Shown here piece after piece: positions 52,939 through 62,473 of a DNA stretch of 64,000 nucleotides. The notes below the pieces were generated by a model, which made no database searches, was not told where the DNA came from, and saw nothing but the letters and a program-made list of their open reading frames with translations. Position numbers and translations under genes: made by a program. Source of the DNA: Butyrivibrio proteoclasticus (GTDB lineage Bacteria; Bacillota; Clostridia; Lachnospirales; Lachnospiraceae); NCBI RefSeq assembly GCF_900115735.1, contig NZ_FOXO01000005.1, positions 1 through 64,000 on the forward strand. Reading direction: 5' to 3'. Every line of letters begins with the position of its first letter. Position 1 is the stretch's first letter.

Positions 52939-55098
52939 TTAATCCGCTAGTTTCATTCCCATGTTAAATGCAACAGGGAACATGAATTTTTTCTGTGTAT
53001 GGTCATCAAATTCAACAACGAATTTTGTTGGGATCTCATCTTCGTCCCAATCAACATCAATGATCGTTCCGGTACCATATTTACTTTGTACTACACGATC
53101 ACCGATAATAAGATTAGAAGGCACATTTTCTGAGGAAAGTGGCGCCTTCTTTTGCTTTAGGTAAGAAATCGGCTTTTTAAGCTCGTTACCTGCCTTCTTT
53201 TTGCTCTTTTTTACAGGTACTTCCTGCTCTTCGTTGACCCATTTTTCCTTAGGACATATCTCACCAACAAATACAGACGGCTTGTCTTTATATTTAAATA
53301 TGATCAGTTTATCTTTTGCTCTGGTCACTCCGACATAGAATATACGCCTCTCTTCCTCGTTCTCTCTTTTCTCCTCAGGAGTAGCTGTAGCAAAAGATTT
53401 AATGATCTTACCCGGAAAAACGCCATTTACTACATCCATCAGGATAACTGTGTCATACTCAAGTCCCTTACTTGAATGAATTGTCGAAAGAATAAGCTTA
53501 CTTTTATAGTTCTCTTTTTTCTGAGTAAGAGTATTTTTCAGCTCTTTTAGTCTGTCCAGGAATCCTGCTATAGTACTTTCATTTTTGGCGAGCATTTTCA
53601 GGGTAAACAGCTTATTATCATCTATATTATTGTCCTTTAGATACTCTCCATAGCCCATGAACTTTTGAATCCTGCCTATTGCTTTGGCAGGTGTTTCCTG
53701 AGCCATATGCATAAAGTGCGTCCTTAGTGACCTGACATTTCCAAGGATACGTTTGTTTATATCAATCTCTTCTGCAGCATCAAGAATACCGCAGTGCCTT
53801 CGGTCAGCGATATCGCACATTAAAAGAGCGTCCTGCTTGCGGAGGAATGTTTGAAACTTGAAATATATTTTTAAGAAAAGCTCCGGATCCATCGGACTTA
53901 ATGCAAATTTGAGCATGTTTTCAACATCCACAACTACTCTGTGGCTGAAAAAGGCCATGTCGGAGCTCTTAATCCTGTAATCAACATTTTCCCTCTCCAG
54001 AATGTCAACTAATGGCAAAATGCACTCATTATCTCTATATAAAACAGCTGTTTGTACAGAAATATTCCTGACGATGTCCAAAAGAAAACTATATTGAGAT
54101 TCTCTGCTGTTTAAAGTGACATAGCTTATATCCGCGCCCTCATCCCTTGTTGCTGTCATATGCTTTTTATGACGATTGAAGTTTTTCTGGATAAACCTAT
54201 CAGCTATCTCTACTATTTTTGCATTTGATCTGTAATTTTTGTCCATTACAAGGACCTTCGCACCCACATGCTCTTTTTCAAAATGTAAAAGAGCTTCAGG
54301 GTAAGCTGCTCTGAATCCATATATGCTCTGGTCTTCGTCTCCGACCATGAACAAGTTACCGCTTTCCCCAGCCAAAAGAGCTATGATCATATGCTGGATC
54401 TTAGATGTATCCTGCGCTTCATCCACGCAGATATATCTGTACTTATCGCGGTAGAATTTAAGTAGATCAGGCGTATTTTTAAGCATCCTGTAAGCATATA
54501 TCATCTGATCATCATAATCCATAAGGCTCCTGGCTTTTAATTCTCTGTTATACGCCTCATAGATCTTCAGCAGCTCTAGTCCCTCATCTTTTCCGAGTTT
54601 TTCTATGGCGTCTTTATCAAGACACATATTTTTACAATAAGTTATAAGTGTCCTTACCGCCTTGATATCACTCTCTGTAGGATAATCATTCATAACCTTG
54701 ACATAAATATCTGTCAGGATTTTTCCGGATATCTTTTCATCTGTAATTAGTTCAAAAGATGTTTTGCCTATAAGTCTCGCATAATGGCTGATTATCTTGG
54801 CGCAGATTCCGTTTATGGTACGAAACTCAAGATTCCTTGCAGCGTCTTCTCCAAAGACCTTAACAAATCTCTCCGCCATATCTCTTGTTGCTGCAACTGT
54901 ATACGTAAGTGTAAGTATATTCTCCGGCGGTATTTCTTTTACCATAAGCATATAACCGAGCCTATGGACAAGAACTGTTGTCTTTCCACTTCCCGGAACT
55001 GCCAATAAGAGCACGGGCCCATCCACGGTTTTTACTGCTTCCAGCTGCTGATCATTTAGTTTAGCTGTATATTTTTCAAAAAAGTAATTCTCATTCAT
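52939..55098 (-). CDS. UvrD/PcrA-family DNA helicase
   Basis: This 719-residue SF1A helicase shows the Q-motif region KLNDQQLEAVKTVDGPVLL, Walker A AVPGSGKTTVLVHRLGYML, Walker B YICVDEAQDTSKIQ, GDEDQSIYGFRAAYPEALLH, STIHSSKGLEYDTVILMDVV and late motif FYVGVTRAKDKLII. The C-terminus has a Tudor-like segment (GDRVVQSKYGTGTIIDVDWD) as in PcrA. It probably repairs DNA and removes proteins from it. A second, non-HelD copy of the family in this window. Confidence 0.9.
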   Translation of the reverse strand: MNENYFFEKYTAKLNDQQLEAVKTVDGPVLLLAVPGSGKTTVLVHRLGYMLMVKEIPPENILTLTYTVAATRDMAERFVKVFGEDAARNLEFRTINGICAKIISHYARLIGKTSFELITDEKISGKILTDIYVKVMNDYPTESDIKAVRTLITYCKNMCLDKDAIEKLGKDEGLELLKIYEAYNRELKARSLMDYDDQMIYAYRMLKNTPDLLKFYRDKYRYICVDEAQDTSKIQHMIIALLAGESGNLFMVGDEDQSIYGFRAAYPEALLHFEKEHVGAKVLVMDKNYRSNAKIVEIADRFIQKNFNRHKKHMTATRDEGADISYVTLNSRESQYSFLLDIVRNISVQTAVLYRDNECILPLVDILERENVDYRIKSSDMAFFSHRVVVDVENMLKFALSPMDPELFLKIYFKFQTFLRKQDALLMCDIADRRHCGILDAAEEIDINKRILGNVRSLRTHFMHMAQETPAKAIGRIQKFMGYGEYLKDNNIDDNKLFTLKMLAKNESTIAGFLDRLKELKNTLTQKKENYKSKLILSTIHSSKGLEYDTVILMDVVNGVFPGKIIKSFATATPEEKRENEEERRIFYVGVTRAKDKLIIFKYKDKPSVFVGEICPKEKWVNEEQEVPVKKSKKKAGNELKKPISYLKQKKAPLSSENVPSNLIIGDRVVQSKYGTGTIIDVDWDEDEIPTKFVVEFDDHTQKKFMFPVAFNMGMKLAD

Positions 55099-55143
55099 AG
55101 TGTCTACTATACAATAATAATCGCAGCTAGTGAAGAAATAAAA

Positions 55144-55192
55144 AAAGAGCCATATATAACATATTTATTATATATGTTATATATGGCTCTTT
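55144..55192 (-). terminator. 21-bp perfect terminator of the flotillin gene
   Basis: AAAGAGCCATATATAACATA and its perfect complement, with a 7-nt loop, are followed by TTTTTT on the minus strand. It begins 4 bp after the stop at 55196. Confidence 0.85.
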
Positions 55193-55195
55193 GTA

Positions 55196-56701
55196 TTATT
55201 TAGTCTCTACAGAAACGTCTGCGCCTGTAATATTGATATTCTTATTAACCTTTGCATCATATGTTCCGGCTCTCATAATCTCTGTAAAATCTACACCTGT
55301 AGCTTCTGACATTGTATCAAAAACCTGCTTCATAACGATGGGCATATTTCCTGAAATCTGGCTTGCGCCATTTGTTCCATCACCTGTTCCATAGATATTG
55401 ATCTTATCAATCTGTGAGAGAGGTTTTGCAATTTCAGCAGCCATTTGAGGCATGATTTTGATCATCATCTCTGCCATAGCAGCACCGTTGTACTTCTTAT
55501 AAGCTTCTGCCTTCTTTTCCATTGCTTCGGCTTCTGCAATTCCTTTTGCCTTAATAGCCTCAGCTTCTGCTTTACCTTTTGCAGCAATACCTGCAGCCTC
55601 TGCGTCATACTTAGCTTTTATACCTGCAGCTTCCTGCTCAGCTGCATATTTCTGAGCCTCAGCCTGAGCTTTTTTAGCATCAGCTTCTCGTTCCTGTTCA
55701 TATTTGGCTGCCTCAGCTTTCCTCTGTCTCTGAACAAGCTCTGCTTCAGCTTTCTTTTCAGCCTGATACTTTTCAGCATCAGCTTTTTTCTCGATTTCAG
55801 CTGCAAGTTCCTGCTGTTTAACAAGAACTTCCTTCTGTTTTAGTTCTGCCTCACGTTCTGCTTTGGCAATCTGGGCATTAACAGTTGCTGTCTGAATGGA
55901 TTTTTGCTGTTCCTGCTGCTGGATCTCATAAGCTGCATCAGCTACAGCACTTGCTGTATCTGCTTCTCTTTTAAGTTCTGCCTGCTTGATTGCAAGAGCG
56001 TTATTCTTTTCAGCAATCTCTGTCTGTGCAAGAACTCTTGCATCATTAGCTGCTTTATCAGCTTCAGCCTTTGCAATAGCCACGTCTCTGTCTGCCTGTG
56101 CCTTAGCAATGGCTGCATCTTTTTTGATCTTGGCTGTGTTATCCATACCAAGGTCATTTATAAGACCATTTTCATCTGTAACATTCTGGATGTTACATGA
56201 AAGGATCTCGATACCAAGCTTACTCATATCTCTTGAGGCTTTTTCCATTACCTGATCTGAAAAGCTGTCACGGTCTGTATTGATAGTCTTAAGAGCAAGA
56301 GTACCGATGATCTCACGCATGTTACCCTGTAAAGAATCCTGAAGGTCCTCTGTGATCTGCTGAGGATCTTTATTGAGGAAGTTCTTGGCAGCAAGCTGAA
56401 TTGATTCAGGATTTGTTCCGATTCTTACCTTTGCTACTGCATCTACGTTTACATTGATGAAATCGTTTGTAGGTACTGACTGCTCTGTTTTGATATCTAC
56501 AGTCATCTGTCCAAGATAGAGTTTATCAACTCTCTCGAAGAAAGGAATCTTAACGCCCGCCCGACCAATAAGAATTCGTGGATTCTTGCGCATGCCGGAA
56601 ATAATATAGGCTCTGTCCGGAGGAGCCTTTACATATCCTGTAGCAATCACCATCACTACAAGAAGAATAAGTGCTGCTAAAATAATAGCTGAAATTGTCA
56701 T
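55196..56701 (-). CDS. Flotillin-like SPFH protein
   Basis: This 501-residue protein has an N-terminal membrane helix (AIILAALILLVVMVIATGYV), an SPFH domain (about 25-200: RAYIISGMRKNPRILIGRAG, VPTNDFINVNVDAVAKVRIG) and a long Ala/Glu/Lys coiled coil (about 200-410, many EA/KAEA repeats). A C-terminal part follows (YKKYNGAAMAEMMIKIMPQM). Flotillins scaffold functional membrane microdomains. No NfeD partner is adjacent. Upstream hairpins at 56715-56760 may affect its translation. Confidence 0.9.
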   Translation of the reverse strand: MTISAIILAALILLVVMVIATGYVKAPPDRAYIISGMRKNPRILIGRAGVKIPFFERVDKLYLGQMTVDIKTEQSVPTNDFINVNVDAVAKVRIGTNPESIQLAAKNFLNKDPQQITEDLQDSLQGNMREIIGTLALKTINTDRDSFSDQVMEKASRDMSKLGIEILSCNIQNVTDENGLINDLGMDNTAKIKKDAAIAKAQADRDVAIAKAEADKAANDARVLAQTEIAEKNNALAIKQAELKREADTASAVADAAYEIQQQEQQKSIQTATVNAQIAKAEREAELKQKEVLVKQQELAAEIEKKADAEKYQAEKKAEAELVQRQRKAEAAKYEQEREADAKKAQAEAQKYAAEQEAAGIKAKYDAEAAGIAAKGKAEAEAIKAKGIAEAEAMEKKAEAYKKYNGAAMAEMMIKIMPQMAAEIAKPLSQIDKINIYGTGDGTNGASQISGNMPIVMKQVFDTMSEATGVDFTEIMRAGTYDAKVNKNINITGADVSVETK

Positions 56702-56714
56702 TGTTCCACCTTTC

Positions 56715-56760
56715 TTAGGGCTCTGCCCTAAAACAATACTTTTTTGTTGATAAAAAAAGT
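56715..56760 (-). promoter_or_regulatory. Two hairpins in the flotillin mRNA leader
   Basis: TTAGGGC/GCCCTAA (56715-56731, 3-nt loop) sits directly before the ribosome site GAAAGGTGG. ACTTTTTT/AAAAAAGT (about 56738-56760) lies just upstream. Confidence 0.4.
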
Positions 56761-56881
56761 GTACAACGCTCTATATCAGCCTTAAATATGCACATAAGTG
56801 TGTTTTTTCACTATATTTTGCTTTTTTGGCAATTTATGTTAATATGCACTAGTGACTTTTTATTTGGAAAGGAAAAGAATA

Positions 56882-57793
56882 ATGAAAATTGCAGTTACTT
56901 ATGAAAACGGTGAAGTTTTCCAGCACTTTGGACATACAAGCGAGTTTAAGATTTATACAGTAGAGGAAAAAAAAGTCGTATCCTCTGAGATAATAAGCTC
57001 AAACGGAAGCGGTCACGGTGCTTTAGCCGGACTTCTTGGCGATAAGGGAATTGATGTTCTTATCTGCGGCGGAATCGGCGGAGGAGCTTTTTCAGCTCTT
57101 GAAGAGAACGGCATTGAAGTATGCGCCGGAACATCCGGAAATACTGATGAAGTAGTAGAAGCTTACCTTAGCGGAAACCTTGTGAGCTCTGGTGTAAATT
57201 GCGACCACCACGGTGAGGGCCACACATGTGGCGACCACGAGGATGGACATAGCTGCGGACACCATGATGAAGGTGGTTGCGGAAGCGACTGCGGAGATGA
57301 AGAAGGCGGTTGTGCTTCAGGTGGCTGTGGCGGATGCAGCGGTTGCCATTCAGCTCCTTCATTCGAGGGAAAAAATGTTGGCAAGACATGCCGTACACAC
57401 TACATTGGTACTTTCAACGACGGAACAAAGTTTGACTCATCCTATGACAGAGGAGAGCCTCTTGAGTTCGTATGTGGCGCAGGCATGATGATCTATGGAT
57501 TTGACAAGGCTGTTGCTAACATGAACGTAGGTGAGACACTCGATGTGCATCTCATGCCTGAAGAAGCTTATGGAGAAGCAGATCCTACAGCTGTCTTCAC
57601 TGTAGAGATTGCTGAGCTTCCCGGTTCAGAGGACCTGTCAGTTGATCAGAAAGTTTACCTTCAGGATATGTACGGAAGACCATTCCCTGTTAAAGTTGTA
57701 GGTAAGACTGATACAACTATCACATTAGATGCCAACCATGAAATGGCTGGCAAAGAGCTTAATTTCAAGATTGAACTTGTAGAAGTTAAGTAA
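56882..57793 (+). CDS. NifX-like domain, His/Cys-rich linker and FKBP-type prolyl isomerase fusion
   Basis: 303 residues from ATG 56882 (AAGGAAAAG upstream). Residues 1-104 match the dinitrogenase Fe-Mo-cofactor/NifX fold (MKIAVTYENGEVFQHFGHTS, ICGGIGGGAFSALEENGIEV). Residues 107-156 are a metal-binding tract with 9 Cys and 8 His. Residues 160-303 are a SlyD-like FKBP (HYIGTFNDGTKFDSSYDRGE, YGFDKAVANMNVGE, insert-in-flap region, DANHEMAGKELNFKIELVEV). SlyD proteins combine prolyl isomerase with Ni/Zn binding for metalloenzyme maturation. Here the metal tract lies between the domains, suggesting a combined metal-cluster or nickel chaperone. It overlaps the convergent serine dehydratase gene by 8 bp. 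Confidence 0.88.
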   Translation: MKIAVTYENGEVFQHFGHTSEFKIYTVEEKKVVSSEIISSNGSGHGALAGLLGDKGIDVLICGGIGGGAFSALEENGIEVCAGTSGNTDEVVEAYLSGNLVSSGVNCDHHGEGHTCGDHEDGHSCGHHDEGGCGSDCGDEEGGCASGGCGGCSGCHSAPSFEGKNVGKTCRTHYIGTFNDGTKFDSSYDRGEPLEFVCGAGMMIYGFDKAVANMNVGETLDVHLMPEEAYGEADPTAVFTVEIAELPGSEDLSVDQKVYLQDMYGRPFPVKVVGKTDTTITLDANHEMAGKELNFKIELVEVK

Positions 57794-58664
57794 GACCAAA
57801 AACTTTATCACGAAGTTTACGACCCGTTGGCGTTGTGGCAAGTCCACCGCCAGCGGTTTCTTTTAATGAGGCTGGAAGTGCATCACCGACTTCTCGCATT
57901 GCATCTATGCATTCATCTGCCGGAATATTGGCCCTGATTCCCGCAAGTGCCATATCTGCGCTTGAAAAAGCAATCGCAAGGCCTGATACATTTCTTTTTA
58001 TGCATGGTATCTCAACAAGTCCGCCTACCGGATCACAGACCAGTCCCATCTGATTGGAAATAGCCATAGCGCAGGCATCTGCGCACTGAGATGGTGTTCC
58101 ACCCATTACTTCTACAAGTGCTGCTGCAGCCATAGCTGAAGCACTTCCACACTCAGCCTGACATCCCCCTTGAGCTCCTGCCACACTGGATTTCTCTGCT
58201 ATTACCATTCCAATTGCACCAGCAGTAAACATAGCCATTACCACATCTTTTTCTTCAAAACCGCGGTCTTCGTAAAGTGACACAAGACATCCCGGTAAAA
58301 TGCCGCAGCTTCCGGCTGTAGGAGCAGCAACGATCCTTCCCATTGAGGCGTTACAGCCTGCTACTGCCAAAGCTCTGGCCATTGCTTTTGTCATGAAGTT
58401 CCCGCTGATACCACCTGTAGCGGCATACTCATTCATAAGATAGCCTTCGCCACCAGTAAGACCTGACATGGATTTCTGATCTTTTTTCATACCTTCTTTT
58501 ATTGAATCCTCCATGACCTGGAAGCTGATCTCCATTTTTTCATAGAGTTCAAGTGGCTCTTTTTCCATGCTTTTAGCCTGGTCTTCCAAAACCAGTTCAC
58601 TTATCTTTATATTTCTTTTTTCAGCTTCAGCTACTAATTCGCTGACAGATTCGTATTTAAGCAT
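57786..58664 (-). CDS. sdaAA: L-serine dehydratase, iron-sulfur-dependent, alpha subunit
   Basis: This 292-residue protein has SdaA alpha-domain motifs: GEGYLMNEYAATGGISGNFM, VAGCNASMGRIVAAPTAGSC, GILPGCLVSLYEDRGFEEKD and CDPVGGLVEIPCIKRN. The cysteines include the [4Fe-4S] ligands. It deaminates L-serine to pyruvate and ammonia with the beta subunit encoded 17 bp upstream. The pair is the split Firmicutes form. Confidence 0.95.
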   Translation of the reverse strand: MLKYESVSELVAEAEKRNIKISELVLEDQAKSMEKEPLELYEKMEISFQVMEDSIKEGMKKDQKSMSGLTGGEGYLMNEYAATGGISGNFMTKAMARALAVAGCNASMGRIVAAPTAGSCGILPGCLVSLYEDRGFEEKDVVMAMFTAGAIGMVIAEKSSVAGAQGGCQAECGSASAMAAAALVEVMGGTPSQCADACAMAISNQMGLVCDPVGGLVEIPCIKRNVSGLAIAFSSADMALAGIRANIPADECIDAMREVGDALPASLKETAGGGLATTPTGRKLRDKVFGLT

Positions 58665-58681
58665 AAATATCCTTTTCTAAT

Positions 58682-59350
58682 TCAGACTCTTCTTATCAAG
58701 ATCGCATTTGTGACATGATCAATCTTCCTAATATCCTCCACCAGCGTATCCGGAGGCTGATTATCAATCTCAATAGTCATGATGGCATCGCCGCCTTTTT
58801 CCTGCCTGGACAAATGAAAATTAGAAATATTGAGCTCTGCATGCTCCCAATGCATCATATTGGTCACACTGGCGATGACGCCGGGCTTATCCTCATGCAT
58901 TACCAGAATTGTATTATTTTCACCGTTAAACTCAACATTCATACCATTGATCTGGTTAACCAATATGTTTCCGCCGCCTATACTTGCCCCCTGCATGACG
59001 CCTTCAGTTCCATCATTTAAGAAATAATGGATCCTGGCAGTATTAGGATGGGCGCCTTTTATATTCTCTGTAATAAACTCATATTCAATTCCCTGCTCCG
59101 AAGCAATATCAAGAGCACTTCGGATTTCCGGAGAATAGCTTTTATATCCCATGATGCCGGCTAAAAGCGCTCTGTCCGTACCATGCCCCTTATAAGTTTG
59201 GGCAAAAGAACCTGACAAAGTTATTTCAACCTTTTTTAGCTGTCTGTTATCTATAAGCTTATTCACTACTCTTCCAAGTCTGACAGCACCAGCTGTATGG
59301 GAACTTGATGGTCCTATCATTATGGGCCCGATCATATCAAATACGTTCAT
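58682..59350 (-). CDS. sdaAB: L-serine dehydratase, iron-sulfur-dependent, beta subunit
   Basis: This 222-residue beta subunit starts MNVFDMIGPIMIGPSSSHTA, the family signature, and ends with an ACT-like domain (NTILVMHEDKPGVIASVTNM). It provides the serine-sensing and structural part of the enzyme. Its start overlaps the stop of the CinA-type gene (TAATG), so all three genes are translationally linked. Confidence 0.95.
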   Translation of the reverse strand: MNVFDMIGPIMIGPSSSHTAGAVRLGRVVNKLIDNRQLKKVEITLSGSFAQTYKGHGTDRALLAGIMGYKSYSPEIRSALDIASEQGIEYEFITENIKGAHPNTARIHYFLNDGTEGVMQGASIGGGNILVNQINGMNVEFNGENNTILVMHEDKPGVIASVTNMMHWEHAELNISNFHLSRQEKGGDAIMTIEIDNQPPDTLVEDIRKIDHVTNAILIRRV

Positions 59351-59853
59351 TAAAACCTCTCTTCTATTATTGAACGAAGATCATCAGCAATAATATCCGC
59401 AACTTCAAGTTTGTAATCGTATCTGCTCTTTTGCGGCATTATAATCGTATCTTTGGAATAACAATCGTTTTTATAAGCAATTGTATAATATATCTGCCCC
59501 AGCGCGCTGTCTTCATTTAGAGGATCCTTGTTTCCCATGGTTCCTGTTACCCCTATTCCGATATCAGCGCCAAAAGATTTTTTGCAGGCTATTGCCATAG
59601 CATCAGCAGTTTCTTTTGAATATACTCCATATTCCTCAATAATATCCTGCGGAACACCTTCCATTATCTTGGCTTCGTTGGAATATGTAACAAATGCGCC
59701 TTTGATAACGGCAGATGAACCTTCTATATCTGTTAAAAGAGATGCAATAAGCCCACCTGTACAACTCTCCATTGTCGTGATAGTAAGTCCCTTGCATATG
59801 AGCAGATCCGTGATCGTGTTGTATTTTTCTCTTATTACCTTATCATTCATCAT
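59350..59853 (-). CDS. CinA C-terminal-type nicotinamide-nucleotide amidase
   Basis: This 167-residue single-domain amidase has TMESCTGGLIASLLTDIEGS (27-46; Ser/Thr nucleophile region), FVTYSNEAKIMEGVP, GVYSKETADAMAIA and GIGVTGTMGN. It converts NMN to nicotinate mononucleotide in pyridine-nucleotide recycling, here without the N-terminal molybdopterin-like domain of full CinA. First gene of the serine dehydratase operon. Why it is coupled there is not clear. Confidence 0.88.
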   Translation of the reverse strand: MMNDKVIREKYNTITDLLICKGLTITTMESCTGGLIASLLTDIEGSSAVIKGAFVTYSNEAKIMEGVPQDIIEEYGVYSKETADAMAIACKKSFGADIGIGVTGTMGNKDPLNEDSALGQIYYTIAYKNDCYSKDTIIMPQKSRYDYKLEVADIIADDLRSIIEERF

Positions 59854-60012
59854 TTTTTCATCCTCATTTAAGTTTATCTAATGATAGCATAGATTATAGA
59901 AATGTGACTAATTAACATAAAAAGAATCTATCTATTATTGCCATATTTGAGATTTATTAAAAATGCTATACTTAAATATATTCAAACTTGGGGATTTTAG
60001 GGGGTTACATCA

Positions 60013-61503
60013 ATGGAATACTACGGAAAAAAGCCAAACTACAACATGGCGCACAGAATAATGTTTGGAATGGCTGAATTCTATGGAGGCGGTGCTTTTG
60101 TCATCATAAATACGTTCTTTACCGTCTTCCTTATCAAAGCACTTGGCATGCCGGCTGCTCTCGCCGGAACAATTCCACTTGTAGGAAAAATCTGGGATGC
60201 GATAACTGACCCTATGATGGGTAACATTACAGACAGAACCGTGTCTAAATTCGGCGCAAAGCGCTTTTATATCTTCGTTGGCGGAATAGCTTCATCAGTT
60301 ACTTTCTTACTACTATGGCTCACAATTCCATCCAGATCCATATGGGCAATGTACTTTTTTTATCTGATCATGTTTTGCCTGTTTTCAACAGGTTTTACTA
60401 TTCTGATGGTTCCATATAATGGCCTGTTGCCTGATATGATCGACGATTATACTATGCGCTCCAAGTTTTCTACTGTTCGTATGGTATGGTCTACTCTTGG
60501 TTCTATGGTCTGCGGACTTGTTCCGTCTTTTATCATAAAAGACAACACTAAACCTGCTCAGTACATGACCTGCGCAGTTCTTTTCAGTATTCTTTTCTTC
60601 ATTACAACTACTGTTACTTTCATAGGTACCTGGGAAAAGAAAAAAGAACCTGTAAAAACAACTTTAAGAGAAAGCTTTCCTCAGTCAATAAGCGTTCTTA
60701 AAAGCAGATCTTTCAAGCTTTTCCTTGGAATATATCTATTTGGCCAATGCGGTATGGACTTTGTCTCAGGAATGGCAGTCTACTATATTGACGATGTTCT
60801 TAATGGCTATTCAAATGGCTACTTTATCTACTTAATGGCCACAATTCTGGTATCTCAGCTTGTCGGTATGGTTTTCTGGGGCCCTATTATGAGCAAGACT
60901 TCAAAAAGAACGACTATTCTCATAGGTGCACCTACAAGACTCATCGGTACTTTAGGACTTCTTGCATTCTCATATGAAGGGGCAAGCATTGTTCCGGTCC
61001 TGGTACTTACAGCATTTATCGGATTTGGTAATGCAGCAACTCTCACCAGCATTTTCGCGATCATGGCTGATATGGCAGAGGTAGATGAGCTTATTACATC
61101 CATAAGACGCCCTGGAATTGTCTCAGGAATGGCTACTTTTGCAAGAAAAATCTCATCAGGCCTCTCCGCTGCAGGAATCGGCTTCCTTTTAGCTGCTGTT
61201 GGATTTGACGAAAATATCGCTAATGCTGGCCAGAGACAGGCTCTTTCAACTCAAAAGGGAATTGCTATGATCTATATTGTAGTTCCTGCAATACTTATTA
61301 CCTTATTGTTCATCACTGCAGTGGTATTCCCACTTACAGGCAGGGAATTTGATATTATCCAAAAGGAAATCGCACGTAGAAAGGGCGAAGATACTTCTTC
61401 TATAACAGAAGAGGAAAAGAGAATATGTGAAAAAGTCACAGGTTTTTCCTATGAAAATCTTTGGAAAGCTGAAAATGCAAAAAAACTGGTAAAGGATGCT
61501 TAA
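60013..61503 (+). CDS. GPH-family (MelB-like) sugar:cation symporter
   Basis: This 496-residue transporter has twelve hydrophobic helices. The family features are LVGKIWDAITDPMMGNITDR (residues 57-76, cation-site Asp pair) and MVPYNGLLPDMIDDYTMRSK. ATG 60013 follows TTAGGGGG; TGCTATACT forms an extended -10 upstream. It probably imports a glycoside or uronide with Na+ or H+. The downstream hydrolase gene overlaps its end, so the substrate could be an acylated sugar (inference). Confidence 0.88.
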   Translation: MEYYGKKPNYNMAHRIMFGMAEFYGGGAFVIINTFFTVFLIKALGMPAALAGTIPLVGKIWDAITDPMMGNITDRTVSKFGAKRFYIFVGGIASSVTFLLLWLTIPSRSIWAMYFFYLIMFCLFSTGFTILMVPYNGLLPDMIDDYTMRSKFSTVRMVWSTLGSMVCGLVPSFIIKDNTKPAQYMTCAVLFSILFFITTTVTFIGTWEKKKEPVKTTLRESFPQSISVLKSRSFKLFLGIYLFGQCGMDFVSGMAVYYIDDVLNGYSNGYFIYLMATILVSQLVGMVFWGPIMSKTSKRTTILIGAPTRLIGTLGLLAFSYEGASIVPVLVLTAFIGFGNAATLTSIFAIMADMAEVDELITSIRRPGIVSGMATFARKISSGLSAAGIGFLLAAVGFDENIANAGQRQALSTQKGIAMIYIVVPAILITLLFITAVVFPLTGREFDIIQKEIARRKGEDTSSITEEEKRICEKVTGFSYENLWKAENAKKLVKDA

Positions 61504-61507
61504 GCAA

Positions 61508-62470
61508 ATGGCAAAAATCGAACTTTTAGGAGAAGATAACTTCATCAGTGCCATGAATACCGAGAATAAAGCGTGGCGAAGGGAGCATGTCTCTCAGGGA
61601 GTTTTTAATTCTTTTGATGGTACCAAGATGAATTACTACTACGCAATACCGGACTCTGCCAAAAGAGCTATCGTTATAGTTCACGGTTTCTGTGAATTCT
61701 GGGCAAAATTTCATGAATATGCCTGGTATTTATACGAGGCAGGTTATGCTGTCTTTTTCATGGAGCAGCGCGGTCACGGATATTCAGGCGGCAAGCTCAA
61801 GACTCCTGATATTGTCTACATAGATAATTACAATACATACGTTGAAGATCTGCACGTTTTTGTAGAAAAAATAGTAGTTCCAAATACTTCTTCCATGCGC
61901 AGAACGCTTCTCGCACACTCAATGGGAGGTGCTGTAGGCACACTTTTTCTTGAAAAATATACAAAGTACTTTGACTCAGCCATCTTAAGCTCTCCGATGC
62001 TGAAGATGAAGAACAATACTTCGCCTATTCTGATAAAGCTCCTGGGTATCTACGCTTTTCTTTTTGGTAAGAAAAAAGCACTTGCTCCGGGACAAAAAAG
62101 ATTTGATGGAAAGCCTGTATTTGAAACCAGTAGCGCCATGTCAAAGCCGCGTTACGACTATATGTTTGAAAGAAGGTTAAAAGACGAGCATTACCAAACC
62201 TATGGCGCCTCGATAGGATGGGCCCTGGCAAGCCTTAAGACCAACAAGGTTATCATGAAAAATGCAGGCAAACTCCAAATCCCTATCACTGTATTTACTG
62301 CCGGGAATGACCATCTTATAGATCCTGAGGGCTACAGGCAATTTGAACAACTCGTTCCATCTGCCAAATTTATAAATTTTGATGAATCAAAGCATGAGAT
62401 CTTTAATGCAAAAGAAAACATCAGAAAAGAATACTTTTCTGATGTCCTTGAAGTCTTAGAACGTCTATGA
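61508..62470 (+). CDS. Alpha/beta hydrolase, monoacylglycerol-lipase type
   Basis: 320 residues from ATG 61508 (AAGGA upstream; ATG 61496 is too close to it). The fold shows VIVHGFCEFWAKFHEYAWYL (oxyanion HG), FFMEQRGHGYSGGKL, the nucleophile elbow LLAHSMGGAVG with Ser138, FTAGNDHLIDPEGY (Asp) and FDESKHEIFNAKENIR (His). This is the Hydrolase_4 lysophospholipase/monoacylglycerol lipase group. It directly follows the GPH transporter. Confidence 0.85.
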   Translation: MAKIELLGEDNFISAMNTENKAWRREHVSQGVFNSFDGTKMNYYYAIPDSAKRAIVIVHGFCEFWAKFHEYAWYLYEAGYAVFFMEQRGHGYSGGKLKTPDIVYIDNYNTYVEDLHVFVEKIVVPNTSSMRRTLLAHSMGGAVGTLFLEKYTKYFDSAILSSPMLKMKNNTSPILIKLLGIYAFLFGKKKALAPGQKRFDGKPVFETSSAMSKPRYDYMFERRLKDEHYQTYGASIGWALASLKTNKVIMKNAGKLQIPITVFTAGNDHLIDPEGYRQFEQLVPSAKFINFDESKHEIFNAKENIRKEYFSDVLEVLERL

Positions 62471-62473
62471 TCT

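Noticed and set aside
55445-55843. Plus-strand frame opposite the flotillin coiled coil, rich in Cys, Phe and Ser
   Set aside because: It is the complement of the Ala/Glu/Lys repeats; composition and length are a shadow effect.
57163-57398. Minus-strand Pro/His-rich frames at the metal-binding tract
   Set aside because: They arise from the GC-richer His/Cys/Gly codons of the fusion gene on the other strand.
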